A stretch of DNA of 64,000 nucleotides, from positions 16,608 to 80,607 of the forward strand of contig CAVHCX010000012.1 of NCBI GenBank assembly GCA_963634745.1, given 5' to 3'. How positions within the stretch are numbered: the stretch's first letter is position 1; the number at the start of each line of letters is the position of its first letter. The notes beneath the pieces were generated by a model. The model saw nothing but the letters and a program-made list of their open reading frames with translations. It was not told the DNA's origin and searched no databases. Both the position numbers and the translations under genes were made by a program. Source of the stretch: CAKRJP01 sp963634745. Its GTDB lineage: Bacteria; Bacillota; Clostridia; Lachnospirales; Lachnospiraceae. Below are positions 15,940-24,693 of the stretch, piece by piece.

Positions 15940-16917
15940 ATGGATATGGATAGAAATAAAGATCATAGAATGGAAGAGGCAATGCAGCCCATTGTAGAGG
16001 CTGTTTTAAATGATTATAGCAAGGGACGGGACATTGATAATACCAAGGAATTGTTTGAGCTTCCCCAGAGAGAAAAGATCATTGACCTTATAGAGAAGAT
16101 GCTTCGGATCGTATTTCCGGGATATTACAGAGATCCGGCTTATAAGTCCTACAATATGAATCATAATTTATCCTTGCTCTTGGAGGATATTGCATTTAAC
16201 CTGACCAAGCAGGTGGAGATTGTGCTTCGTAGAACAAGTGCTTCCCTTGCGGAGGAGGCTTACAAGGAGAAGGCCCAGGATCTTACCCTGGAATTTCTTC
16301 GCAAAATTCCCAAGATCCGAGAATATATTGATACAGACCTACAGGCAGCCTATGACGGAGATCCTGCAGCTTATTCTAAGGATGAAGTAATTCTTGCATA
16401 TCCTGGAATTCAAGCCATTGCTATCAACCGCCTTGCCCATGAGTTGTTCCTCTTGGAGGTGCCCTTGATTCCCCGTATCATGACAGAGTATGCCCACAGC
16501 ATTACCGGTATTGATATTCATCCGGGAGCAACCATAGGAAAATATTTCTTTATTGACCACGGTACCGGAATCGTAGTAGGTGAGACTACGGTGATCGGAG
16601 AACATGTAAAGATCTATCAGGGCGTGACCCTGGGAGCCTTGTCCACCAAGGGAGGACAGAAACTTCGGAACAAGAGAAGACATCCTACCATCGAGGATAA
16701 TGTTACGATTTATGCCGGGGCCTCTATTTTGGGAGGCGATACGGTAGTAGGCGCAGATTCAGTAGTGGGAAGTAACGTATTTATCACAAAATCCATTCAG
16801 CCCGGAACCAGGGTCAGTGTTAAGAATCAGGAACTTCAGATCAAGCTGGGAAATGAACCGCAGCAAAGAAGTGAGGACAAGGATATATTCGGCCAGGATC
16901 AGAAGTGCCTATATTAG
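15940..16917 (+). CDS. cysE: serine O-acetyltransferase (EpsC type)
   Basis: Serine acetyltransferase, 325 residues, makes O-acetylserine from serine and acetyl-CoA, the first step of cysteine synthesis. A helical N-terminal domain of about 170 residues precedes the left-handed beta-helix with GIDIHPGATIG, IDHGTGIVVGET and the GVTLGALS active-site turn. The C-terminal tail beyond the helix is about 30 residues and ends in QKCLY rather than the DFxI-like tail known to bind CysK, so complex formation is uncertain. An in-frame ATG at 15946 is an alternative start. The next gene follows closely, suggesting coupling. Confidence 0.92.
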   Translation: MDMDRNKDHRMEEAMQPIVEAVLNDYSKGRDIDNTKELFELPQREKIIDLIEKMLRIVFPGYYRDPAYKSYNMNHNLSLLLEDIAFNLTKQVEIVLRRTSASLAEEAYKEKAQDLTLEFLRKIPKIREYIDTDLQAAYDGDPAAYSKDEVILAYPGIQAIAINRLAHELFLLEVPLIPRIMTEYAHSITGIDIHPGATIGKYFFIDHGTGIVVGETTVIGEHVKIYQGVTLGALSTKGGQKLRNKRRHPTIEDNVTIYAGASILGGDTVVGADSVVGSNVFITKSIQPGTRVSVKNQELQIKLGNEPQQRSEDKDIFGQDQKCLY

Positions 16918-16931
16918 ATGTGGAGGATGCT

Positions 16932-18104
16932 ATGAATCAGGTGACCATTGAAGAGCTTGAGCAGCTTGATGATAATAAGATTATTTTAGATGTTAGAAAG
17001 GCTGAAGATTATAAGAGGGGTTCCCTTGAGAAAGCCCTTAACCTTCCTATAGAAGAGTTCTCGGTAGATGCTTACCGGGAACTTCTTAAGTCAAAAGAAC
17101 TTTCTCTTGATTTGCCGGTATATGTACTCTGCCATACGGGAGATAAGAGCCGGGATGTGGTAGACCAGCTTGATGAAGCCGGAATTTCTGCTTCCAATAT
17201 TGAAGGAGGCTATAGGGCCCTTCTTAGGCTGCAGCTGGGACGTTATCTTGCTAAGGAGGATGCGGCCAAAGAGAAAACCAAAGAAATTGAACGCAGCATC
17301 ATTAAGAAGTTTCGCAAAAATGTATGGTGCAAATTTACAAAAGCCATACGGGAATATGATCTGATCCAGGACGGAGATAAGATTGCTGTCTGCATCTCCG
17401 GAGGAAAAGATTCCATGCTTATGGCAAAGCTCTTCCAGGAGCTTAAAAAACATGGAAGGAATAATTTTGAATTAGTATTTTTAGTAATGAACCCCGGCTA
17501 TAATGCAGATAACTGGAAAATTATCCAGGACAATGCAAAAATTTTGGGAATCCCCTTGACCGTATTTGAAAGTGATATTTTTGATGTGGTGGCGGATATA
17601 GATAAGAACCCTTGCTATCTGTGTGCAAGAATGCGGCGGGGTTATCTTTACTCCCATGCCAAGGAATTAGGCTGCAATAAGATTGCCCTGGGCCATCATT
17701 TTGACGATGTCATAGAGACTGTTCTTATGGGAATGCTCTACAGTGGAAAGATTGAGACCATGATGCCCAAGCTTCATAGTACGAACTTCGAGGGGATGGA
17801 GTTGATCCGCCCGATGTATCTTATTAAAGAGGAAGATATCAAGGGCTGGAGAGATTATAATGGTCTTCACTTTATTCAATGCGCCTGCAGATTTACAGAA
17901 AATTGTGCCAGCTGCGGAGGGGGACGAGGCTCTAAGCGGGATGAGATGAAGGAATTGGTGGCTCATTTTAGGACTATGAGCCCCTTGATCGAGAAGAATA
18001 TTTTCAGGAGTATCCATAATGTGAACCTAAAAACTATCATAGGCTATCACAAGGGAGATATGGAATATAATTTCCTGGATGATTATTATCCGGAGAAAAA
18101 ATAG
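16932..18104 (+). CDS. rhodanese domain fused to a TtcA-like tRNA thiolation enzyme
   Basis: Two-domain sulfur-transfer protein, 390 residues. Residues 1-100 are a rhodanese domain with the active-site loop CHTGDKS (Cys67), which can carry a persulfide. Residues 125-390 are a TtcA/TilS-type ATP pyrophosphatase with SGGKDS at 156-161, a CYLC pair at 228-231 and a C-terminal cysteine group (317, 319, 325, 328). TtcA proteins use such cysteines for an Fe-S cluster during tRNA 2-thiocytidine formation. The ATG at 16932 follows GGAGG; a GTG at 16905 inside cysE is less likely. The gene directly follows cysE. The exact tRNA target is not known. Confidence 0.83.
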   Translation: MNQVTIEELEQLDDNKIILDVRKAEDYKRGSLEKALNLPIEEFSVDAYRELLKSKELSLDLPVYVLCHTGDKSRDVVDQLDEAGISASNIEGGYRALLRLQLGRYLAKEDAAKEKTKEIERSIIKKFRKNVWCKFTKAIREYDLIQDGDKIAVCISGGKDSMLMAKLFQELKKHGRNNFELVFLVMNPGYNADNWKIIQDNAKILGIPLTVFESDIFDVVADIDKNPCYLCARMRRGYLYSHAKELGCNKIALGHHFDDVIETVLMGMLYSGKIETMMPKLHSTNFEGMELIRPMYLIKEEDIKGWRDYNGLHFIQCACRFTENCASCGGGRGSKRDEMKELVAHFRTMSPLIEKNIFRSIHNVNLKTIIGYHKGDMEYNFLDDYYPEKK

Positions 18105-18177
18105 GAAAGTGCTTGACCCTATGTTAAAATTCAAATGATTGCAAAGAATCGAACAATATGGAAGAGGTTTATTTGAG

Positions 18178-19125
18178 ATGAAAAAAAAGAATGCCCTAAT
18201 GTTAATGGTTGCCGCTCTGATCTGGGGAGTTGCTTTTGTGGCTCAAAGTGTGGGGATGGAATATGTAGGTCCCTTTACCTTTAATGGAGTGAGGTGCCTG
18301 GTGGGAGCGGTGGCTCTCCTTCCTGTCATTTGGATTTTTGATAGAAAAAAGAAGCTTGAAGAAGCGAAGGATGGGCAGGAACAATTGCAGAGGAAGCGGG
18401 AAGAATCCGGGAAGGATTTGCTTCTGGGAGGTCTGCTTTGCGGATTTTTCTTATTTCTGGCCAGTAGTCTTCAGCAGATCGGAATCCAGTATACCACCAC
18501 TGGAAAGGCAGGCTTTGTGACTGCTTTTTATATTGTGATTGTACCGGTGCTTGGGATTTTTCTTCATAAGAAGGTTTCCGGAAATGTATGGATCGCTGTG
18601 GTCATTGCCCTGGTGGGCCTGTATTTTCTTTGTATGACGGAATCCTTCCGGATCGGGAAGGGAGATTTTTATATCTTTGCCTGTGCCTTTGTATTTTCTG
18701 TCCAGATTCTTATGGTTGATCATTTTGCTCCTAAAGTAGATGGGGTGAAGCTTTCCTGCCTGGAATTTTTTGTAAGTGGCATCCTGTCCCTGTTTTTTAT
18801 GTTCACCATGGAAACACCTACATTTGCAGGCATCCTGTCAGCGGGAATCCCGATTTTGTATGCAGGCGTGCTTTCCTGCGGCGTGGCTTATACCTTCCAG
18901 ATTTTGGGTCAGAAGGATTCTAATCCTGCCATTGCATCCTTGATCATGAGTCTAGAGTCTACATTCTCGGTTTTGGCAGGCTGGATTTTACTACATGAAA
19001 CCCTATCTACAAGGGAAGCTATTGGATGTGTCTTTATGTTTGCAGCCATTCTATTAGCGCAGCTGCCTGAGAGGAAAAAAGGGACCGATTTAAAAGCTGT
19101 TAAATTTAAAGAAAATGAGATTTAG
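18178..19125 (+). CDS. DMT superfamily permease (EamA)
   Basis: Drug/metabolite transporter with two EamA domains, about ten hydrophobic helices in 315 residues. It begins KKKNALMLMVAALIWGVAFVAQ, the usual first helix with a conserved WG. The second half ends ALIMSLESTFSVLAG-like (SLIMSLESTFSVLAGW near residue 263), a typical EamA signature. Substrate unknown; members export amino acids or other metabolites. The position after cysteine genes makes an amino-acid exporter conceivable but unproven. The ATG at 18178 follows an AAGAGG site; an upstream TTG at 18139 has no site. Confidence 0.85.
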   Translation: MKKKNALMLMVAALIWGVAFVAQSVGMEYVGPFTFNGVRCLVGAVALLPVIWIFDRKKKLEEAKDGQEQLQRKREESGKDLLLGGLLCGFFLFLASSLQQIGIQYTTTGKAGFVTAFYIVIVPVLGIFLHKKVSGNVWIAVVIALVGLYFLCMTESFRIGKGDFYIFACAFVFSVQILMVDHFAPKVDGVKLSCLEFFVSGILSLFFMFTMETPTFAGILSAGIPILYAGVLSCGVAYTFQILGQKDSNPAIASLIMSLESTFSVLAGWILLHETLSTREAIGCVFMFAAILLAQLPERKKGTDLKAVKFKENEI

Positions 19126-19163
19126 TTTTAGATTTTAATTAAGGGTCAGAGAAAGGAAATGCT

Positions 19164-19610
19164 ATGAGATTTGTAATACAGAGAGTGACAGAAAGCAAGG
19201 TAGAAGTAGATGGAAAGGTGATTGGCCAAATTGGAAAGGGCTTTATGGTCCTGGTTGGTGTTAGCGATACAGATACCAAGGAAATTGCCGATAAGATGGT
19301 AAAGAAATTAGTCGGCATGCGTATTTTCGAAGATGAAAATGGAAAGACCAATCTTTCTTTAGATGCTGTCGGAGGGGAACTTTTGTTAATATCCCAGTTT
19401 ACCCTCTATGCTAATTGCAAGCGGGGCAATCGTCCAAGTTTTATAGAGGCTGGGGCTCCGGATATGGCTAATGAAATGTATGAATATATTATTGCAAAGT
19501 GCAAGGAAAGCGTAGAAGTTGTAGAGCGCGGAGAATTTGGAGCTGATATGAAGGTAAGCCTTGTCAATGACGGGCCTTTCACCATTTTGCTGGATTCAGA
19601 TAGTTTATAA
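19164..19610 (+). CDS. dtd: D-aminoacyl-tRNA deacylase
   Basis: Hydrolyses D-amino acids (and glycine from mischarged tRNA-Ala) off tRNA, protecting translation. The 148 residues match the family length. It opens with RFVIQRVTESKVEVDG and carries the active-site elements SQFTLYA near residue 79 and the cross-subunit motif DGPFT near 138, close to the usual NGPVT. An AAAGGA site precedes the ATG. It probably belongs to a transcript with the upstream permease and lies just before scrR. Confidence 0.94.
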   Translation: MRFVIQRVTESKVEVDGKVIGQIGKGFMVLVGVSDTDTKEIADKMVKKLVGMRIFEDENGKTNLSLDAVGGELLLISQFTLYANCKRGNRPSFIEAGAPDMANEMYEYIIAKCKESVEVVERGEFGADMKVSLVNDGPFTILLDSDSL

Positions 19611-19651
19611 GATGATTTCAGAAGAAACCAAAGCAGAAAAGAGGGATGTAA

Positions 19652-20632
19652 ATGACCATTAAGGAAATTGCAAAATTGGCCGGAGTTTCCAGCGCCGCAG
19701 TGTCCAGATATTTAAATGGAGGCTACGTAAGTGCTGAGAAAAAGGAAGAAATACGCCGTGTGATCGAAGAGACAGGCTACCAGCCGTCAGCCCAGGCCAG
19801 AATGCTTCGGACAAAGAAGGCTTCTTTGGTAGGGGTGGTGGTACCTAGAATTAATTCGGAATCTATCAGTAGGATCACGGCAGGAATTGAGAAGGTTCTG
19901 GCAAAGAGAAACTACCGTATGCTTTTAGCCGGTACCGATAATACGCCGGAAAAGGAAATTGAATATCTGAAGATTTTCGAGAGCTATCCTGTGGATGGTA
20001 TTGTCCTGGTGGGAACCATTGTGACCCCGGCCCATCGAAAGTTTTTTAAAGAGTGTAAGGTTCCGGTTGTGGTCATTGGTCAGCATACAAAATATGCAAA
20101 TTGTATTTATCATGACGATTATGAGGCGGGGAAACTCATGGGCCAGATGGCAGGCCGCATGAGTCATGAAAAAGTTGCTTATCTTGGAGTCACCAAGGAA
20201 GATAAGGCGGTAGGTGGCAGCAGAGAAGACGGATTTCGTAGTGGCTTAAAAAGCACAGGAAAAGCCTTGGAGGAAGACTATAAGCTTACGGCAGACTTTA
20301 GTATCCAGTCCGGCTATGAGAAAACCTTGAAGCTTTTGGAAGAAAAAAGTGATATCGATGTCATATCTTGCGCCACAGATACCATTGCAGCCGGGGCGAT
20401 CGGAGCCTTGAATGACTATAAGGACGGAGTCTATAAGACCAAGATCCGGGTCACCGGTTTTGGAGATAATCATTTGTTGAAGGCCGTTACCGGTGGAATC
20501 CCAACCGTGCATTTCGGCTATATGACCAGTGGGATCCGAGGGGCGGAAATTCTCTTAGATGCGGTGGAAAGAGGGGAAGATTTGCAAATTGAGTTGAAAT
20601 TAGGATGCCGTTTGGTATGCAAGGAAGAGTAA
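19652..20632 (+). CDS. scrR: LacI-family repressor, probable sucrose regulator
   Basis: LacI/GalR-type regulator, 326 residues. The helix-turn-helix at residues 1-20 reads TIKEIAKLAGVSSAAVSRYL, followed by a hinge and a periplasmic-binding-like sugar domain (VGVVVPRINSESISRI onward). The second hinge helix lacks the LA usual in the YxPxxxARxLR motif (here YQPSAQARMLR). It lies directly upstream of scrA and scrB in the same direction, and a LacI-type operator stands at the scrA promoter. In such loci the effector is commonly fructose or sucrose-6-phosphate; which applies here is not visible. Confidence 0.85.
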   Translation: MTIKEIAKLAGVSSAAVSRYLNGGYVSAEKKEEIRRVIEETGYQPSAQARMLRTKKASLVGVVVPRINSESISRITAGIEKVLAKRNYRMLLAGTDNTPEKEIEYLKIFESYPVDGIVLVGTIVTPAHRKFFKECKVPVVVIGQHTKYANCIYHDDYEAGKLMGQMAGRMSHEKVAYLGVTKEDKAVGGSREDGFRSGLKSTGKALEEDYKLTADFSIQSGYEKTLKLLEEKSDIDVISCATDTIAAGAIGALNDYKDGVYKTKIRVTGFGDNHLLKAVTGGIPTVHFGYMTSGIRGAEILLDAVERGEDLQIELKLGCRLVCKEE

Positions 20633-20664
20633 AGAAAAGTAAATAAGCCTAAAGAAAGCGTCAT

Positions 20665-20716
20665 AGACACCTCGTTTCTCTGGGAGTGATCCCGGATAGA
20701 CGAGGTGTCTTTTTTG
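20665..20716 (+). terminator. terminator after scrR
   Basis: AGACACCTCGT at 20665-20675 pairs perfectly with ACGAGGTGTCT at 20700-20710 and is followed by T residues. scrA therefore needs its own promoter. Confidence 0.9.
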
Positions 20717-20792
20717 CCTTTTTTGCCGGAAGATTTTTAGGTTTGTGAGTATTGTACAAATTTCAAGACATAATATCGTGAAATATGACGCC

Positions 20793-20851
20793 TTTACAAG
20801 TTCTTAAAAATAAATTAAGATTAAAGCATGAAATGTGAAAACGATTACACA
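20793..20851 (+). promoter_or_regulatory. scrA promoter with LacI-type operator
   Basis: TTTACA (20793-20798) and TAAGAT (20816-20821) are separated by 17 bases. Just downstream, TGTGAAAACGATTACACA (20834-20851) is a near-palindrome with the central CG of LacI-family sites, covering the expected start region. ScrR binding would block transcription. A CcpA-type site is another reading of the same element. Confidence 0.7.
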
Positions 20852-20879
20852 TTAAGTTAAAAAAGGAAGGAGAACACTT

Positions 20880-22775
20880 ATGGATTATAAGAACTCTGCA
20901 AAAGAGACCCTTGAGTACATTGGTGGGAAAGAGAACATTGTTTCGGCAGCACATTGTGCTACCAGACTGAGATTGGTGATCGCAGACAATAGCAAGTGCG
21001 ATAAGACCAAGATTGAGAACGTGGATGGTGTGAAGGGAGTATTTGAAGCCCAGGGGCAGCTTCAGATTATTTTCGGAACAGGAACTGTGAACAAGGTATA
21101 TGATGAGTTTATTCAGATGGCAGGTATCACAGGAGGAACCAAGGAAGATGTCAAGCAGGCAGCAGCCTCTAAGCAGAACATTTTCAAGAGAGGTATCAAG
21201 ACCTTAGGAGATGTCTTTGTTCCGATCATCCCGGCTATTGTAGCCAGTGGTCTTTTGATGGGACTTTTGGAAGGTTTCTGTAACCTGTGGCCGCAGATGG
21301 CAGATTCCTCTACCTATACGATTATTCATTTGTTCAGTAATGCAGCCTTTGTATTCTTGCCGATCTTGATTGCTATCAGTGCGGCAAAAACATTTGGGGG
21401 AAATGTTTACTTAGGTGCTGTTATCGGTATGATCATGGTACATACCAGCCTGATCAATGCATGGAGCGTTGCTAGTATGGCTGCCTCAGATATTCCGAAG
21501 GCATCTGTTTGGTTTGGACTTTATGATATTGACCTGGTAGGATATCAAGGACATGTAATTCCGGTAGTTATAGCCGTTTTCTTAATGTCTGTGATTGAGA
21601 AGAAGCTTCATAAGATCGTGCCGGAGATGATCGACCTTTTTGTAACACCTCTTGTAACAGTCCTTGTGACAGGATATTTAACTCTTACAATTATCGGACC
21701 TATCTTCTCTACCATTGAGAACTGGGTATTATCAGGAGCTCAGCAGTTAATCGCCCTCCCGTTTGGTGTAGGAGGAGCTTTGGTAGGTGGTCTTTATGCA
21801 CCGACAGTAGTTGCAGGACTTCACCATATGTATAATGCGATTGAAGCTGGTATGTTAAGTTCCACAGGACTCAATACCTGGATGCCGGTTGCTACAGCGG
21901 CCAACGTAGCCCAGGGTGCAGCTTGTTTGGCAGTAGCTGTTAAGTCTAAGAGCGCGAAGACAAAATCTGTAGCACTTCCGGCAGCCTTGTCTGCTTACCT
22001 TGGAATTACAGAGCCTGCAATCTTCGGTGTAAACGTTCGTTATATGAAACCATTTATCGCAGGATGTATCGGTGGTGTTGCCGGTGGTCTTGTGGCAGGT
22101 ATCACAGGAGTAGGAGCAACTGCTTACGGAATCACAGGACTTTTCGGATTCCTGATCACAACGAATTATGCAGTACAGTATGCCTTGATCATTATCGTAG
22201 CAACTGTTGTAGGATTTGTCGTTTCCTTCATTCTTTTCAAGGAGGAGCCAGAGGCTCAGCCTGCTAAGGAAGAAGAAAAGAAAGAAGAAGTAATCGAAGA
22301 AAAGAAAGAAGTTTCTGCATCTGAGGAGGAAATTTCAAGCCCGGTAGCAGGTGCTGTTGTAGAGACAAGTCAAGTAGCAGATCCTACCTTTGCATCAGAA
22401 ATGTTAGGAACGACCGTAGCCATTGAGCCTGAGAATGGAATCTTTGTTGCTCCATGTGATGGAGAGATTGTAACCATGTTCCCTACAGGACATGCAGTAG
22501 CAATCCAGTCTCCGGCCGGTGCAGAGATCTTGATCCATATTGGTATTGATACTGTAAAGATGGATGGCCAAGGATTTAGCAAGAAGGTAGAGCAGGGAGC
22601 CAAGGTTAAGAAGGGTGATGTGCTGATCGAGGCAGATCTTGCAGAGATTAAGAAGGCAGGATACCCAGCTACAACCATGATGATCCTTACAAATGCAGAT
22701 GATTTTGCAAACGTTGAGAAGGCCCAGCCTAAGACTGTAAGCACTGCAGATAAGGTAATGAAAATTAAAAAATAA
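20880..22775 (+). CDS. scrA: sucrose-type PTS transporter, EIIBCA
   Basis: Phosphotransferase system permease that imports and phosphorylates sucrose to sucrose-6-phosphate. Of 631 residues, 1-85 are the IIB domain with the phosphorylated Cys26 (HCATRLRL), about 100-460 the membrane IIC domain, and from about 490 a glucose-type IIA domain with His553 in ILIHIGIDTV. A charged Glu/Lys linker (roughly 461-485) joins IIC to IIA. Having its own IIA, the protein needs only EI and HPr. Sucrose specificity rests on family resemblance and the neighbouring hydrolase; trehalose- or beta-glucoside-type PTS is less likely. A strong AAGGAAGGAG site precedes the ATG. Confidence 0.9.
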   Translation: MDYKNSAKETLEYIGGKENIVSAAHCATRLRLVIADNSKCDKTKIENVDGVKGVFEAQGQLQIIFGTGTVNKVYDEFIQMAGITGGTKEDVKQAAASKQNIFKRGIKTLGDVFVPIIPAIVASGLLMGLLEGFCNLWPQMADSSTYTIIHLFSNAAFVFLPILIAISAAKTFGGNVYLGAVIGMIMVHTSLINAWSVASMAASDIPKASVWFGLYDIDLVGYQGHVIPVVIAVFLMSVIEKKLHKIVPEMIDLFVTPLVTVLVTGYLTLTIIGPIFSTIENWVLSGAQQLIALPFGVGGALVGGLYAPTVVAGLHHMYNAIEAGMLSSTGLNTWMPVATAANVAQGAACLAVAVKSKSAKTKSVALPAALSAYLGITEPAIFGVNVRYMKPFIAGCIGGVAGGLVAGITGVGATAYGITGLFGFLITTNYAVQYALIIIVATVVGFVVSFILFKEEPEAQPAKEEEKKEEVIEEKKEVSASEEEISSPVAGAVVETSQVADPTFASEMLGTTVAIEPENGIFVAPCDGEIVTMFPTGHAVAIQSPAGAEILIHIGIDTVKMDGQGFSKKVEQGAKVKKGDVLIEADLAEIKKAGYPATTMMILTNADDFANVEKAQPKTVSTADKVMKIKK

Positions 22776-22828
22776 TGTAACTGTTTTAAGCGGGTCTTCT
22801 TAAAGATCTAGCTTTAAACGAAAAAGCA

Positions 22829-22878
22829 GCCTGGTCAATTTGAACATGTTTTTAGACAAAATTGACCAGGCATTTTTT
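22829..22878 (+). terminator. terminator between scrA and scrB
   Basis: GCCTGGTCAATTT pairs with AAATTGACCAGGC and is followed by six T residues. No separate scrB promoter is obvious in the 50 bases left, so this hairpin may act as a partial terminator lowering scrB expression. Confidence 0.85.
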
Positions 22879-22929
22879 AAAAGAAAAATAAGTGCTAGGA
22901 TGCATGATATAGAAATGGAGTAATAATAT

Positions 22930-24357
22930 ATGAACGCATTGACCAAAGACTTAGCGAAACTTACCGATTTCGCAGAAGAACTAGCAAGGAAAATAGAAGA
23001 AACAGGAAAAGACGAATATAGGCAAAAACTTCATCTTATACCTCCGGTAGGATGGCTCAATGACCCCAATGGCTTGTGTCAGTTTCATGGGGTCTATCAT
23101 GCTTTCTTTCAATATTCTCCTTTTGATCCGGAAGGCGGTGTGAAAATGTGGGGCCATTATACCAGCCAGAACCTGATTGACTGGGACTATCAGGGAACCG
23201 CCCTCTATCCGGACCAGGTATTTGACTGCCATGGGGTCTATTCCGGATCAGCCTTTATTGAAGATGATACCATCTACCTATATTACACGGGAAATGTAAA
23301 GTTAGAGGATGGAGACTATGATTATATTAACAATGGAAGAGAAGGAAATACGATTTTAGTCACCAGCCAGGATGGCTTTCATTTCTCTCCCAAGCAGCTT
23401 CTTATGAAAAACAGTGATTATCCGGAAAACTTATCCTGCCATGTCAGAGATCCTAAGGTTTGGAAGGAGAATGATACCTACTATATGGTACAGGGAGCCA
23501 GAACGAAAAATAGCGTCGGACTGGTATTGGTATTTGAATCCAAGGACAAAATTCACTGGGATTATAAATGCTCTATTGAATCAGAAGAGCCTTTTGGATA
23601 TATGTGGGAATGCCCGGACTATTTTGAGCTTGGTAATAAGAAGATATTGTCAACCTCGGCCCAAGGCTTAGAAGGGGGCCTTTGGGAGGACCGCAACGTC
23701 TATCAGTCCGGATATTTTGAGATTCAGGGCGATATCCTGGGAGATTATAAGCTGTCAGAATACAAATTGTGGGATTATGGATTTGACTACTATGCCCCCC
23801 AAAGCTTCCAGGCAGAGGATGGAAGACGGATCCATATCAGTTGGATGGGAATGCCGGACTGCGAAGAGTATACAAATCCAACCATAGCAAGTGGATGGCA
23901 GCATTGCTTTACCTTCCCGAGAGAAATTTACCTAAAGGATCAGAAGTTGATCTGTCAGCGTCCGGTTAGCGAGTTGGAGGATAAGAAAGAAAAAAAGGTC
24001 CTGGCAAAGGATCGGTTTGCTGAGACTGGTACAAAGCTATACGATGTAAAAATAGAGGAAATTAAGGAAAGCAAGTGCAAGGTCAGACTTTGCGGGGGCC
24101 TGAACCTGGAATATACAGATGGAAGATTCTCTATGCGCTTTGATAGCCAGGATAAAGGAAGCCTGTCAGCCGGCCGTGGACTTCGATATTTGGACATTGA
24201 CTCCTTGGAGAATTTAGAAATTTTGGCTGATGTATCCTCTGTGGAAATATTTGTGAATGATGGTGAATTCGTATTCTCCAGTAGATATTATCCTACAGAG
24301 TACAGCCTAGAGATTGAAGCCCCGGGTGCAGAAATTATTTTCAGCGAAATTCGATAG
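22930..24357 (+). CDS. scrB: sucrose-6-phosphate hydrolase (GH32)
   Basis: Glycoside hydrolase family 32 enzyme, 475 residues, splits sucrose-6-phosphate to glucose-6-phosphate and fructose. The three catalytic blocks are present: the nucleophile Asp45 in WLNDPNG, the transition-state stabiliser Asp174 in RDP, and the acid/base Glu227 in ECPD. A C-terminal beta-sandwich follows. No signal peptide is seen, so it acts in the cytoplasm on the PTS product. The ribosome-binding site (GGAG, 10 bases before the ATG) is modest. No fructokinase is in the window. Confidence 0.93.
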   Translation: MNALTKDLAKLTDFAEELARKIEETGKDEYRQKLHLIPPVGWLNDPNGLCQFHGVYHAFFQYSPFDPEGGVKMWGHYTSQNLIDWDYQGTALYPDQVFDCHGVYSGSAFIEDDTIYLYYTGNVKLEDGDYDYINNGREGNTILVTSQDGFHFSPKQLLMKNSDYPENLSCHVRDPKVWKENDTYYMVQGARTKNSVGLVLVFESKDKIHWDYKCSIESEEPFGYMWECPDYFELGNKKILSTSAQGLEGGLWEDRNVYQSGYFEIQGDILGDYKLSEYKLWDYGFDYYAPQSFQAEDGRRIHISWMGMPDCEEYTNPTIASGWQHCFTFPREIYLKDQKLICQRPVSELEDKKEKKVLAKDRFAETGTKLYDVKIEEIKESKCKVRLCGGLNLEYTDGRFSMRFDSQDKGSLSAGRGLRYLDIDSLENLEILADVSSVEIFVNDGEFVFSSRYYPTEYSLEIEAPGAEIIFSEIR

Positions 24358-24612
24358 GAATGACGATATCTAGATAAAAATACAAAGGATTGTACAAAAG
24401 TTTATACATTTTTAAGGGTGGGAATGCCACGAGTTTTTGGGCCTCTGGCTTGGTTAAAATGTCATCTTAGAAAAGAAAAAATGAAAGTTTTGCATTGGAA
24501 AATGCATAAAAGCATGGAAATGAACGTAAAAATCTGTTATTATGACGGAAAAAGAGTTAACACACAGCAAAATATTGTAAAAATTGCGAAGGATCAAATT
24601 GTTAATATTTTG

Positions 24613-24640
24613 TTGATTTTGAATTTTGATATTGTATAAT
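24613..24640 (+). promoter_or_regulatory. pckA promoter in a 337-base intergenic region
   Basis: TTGATT and a perfect TATAAT are separated by 16 bases, with the start near 24647. The rest of the gap from 24358 is A/T-rich; it holds no convincing gene and no clean terminator for scrB. A short TTTTGCAT/ATGCATAAAA hairpin lies near 24487-24514. Confidence 0.6.
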
Positions 24641-24693
24641 AAGCATGTGTGTATAAACTTATTATTTATTTTAAGAAATGAGGTTAGATGAAG

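Noticed and set aside
24418..24639. A 73-codon frame upstream of pckA
   Set aside because: It ends inside the pckA promoter, has a very A-rich composition and no domain; regarded as leader or promoter DNA.
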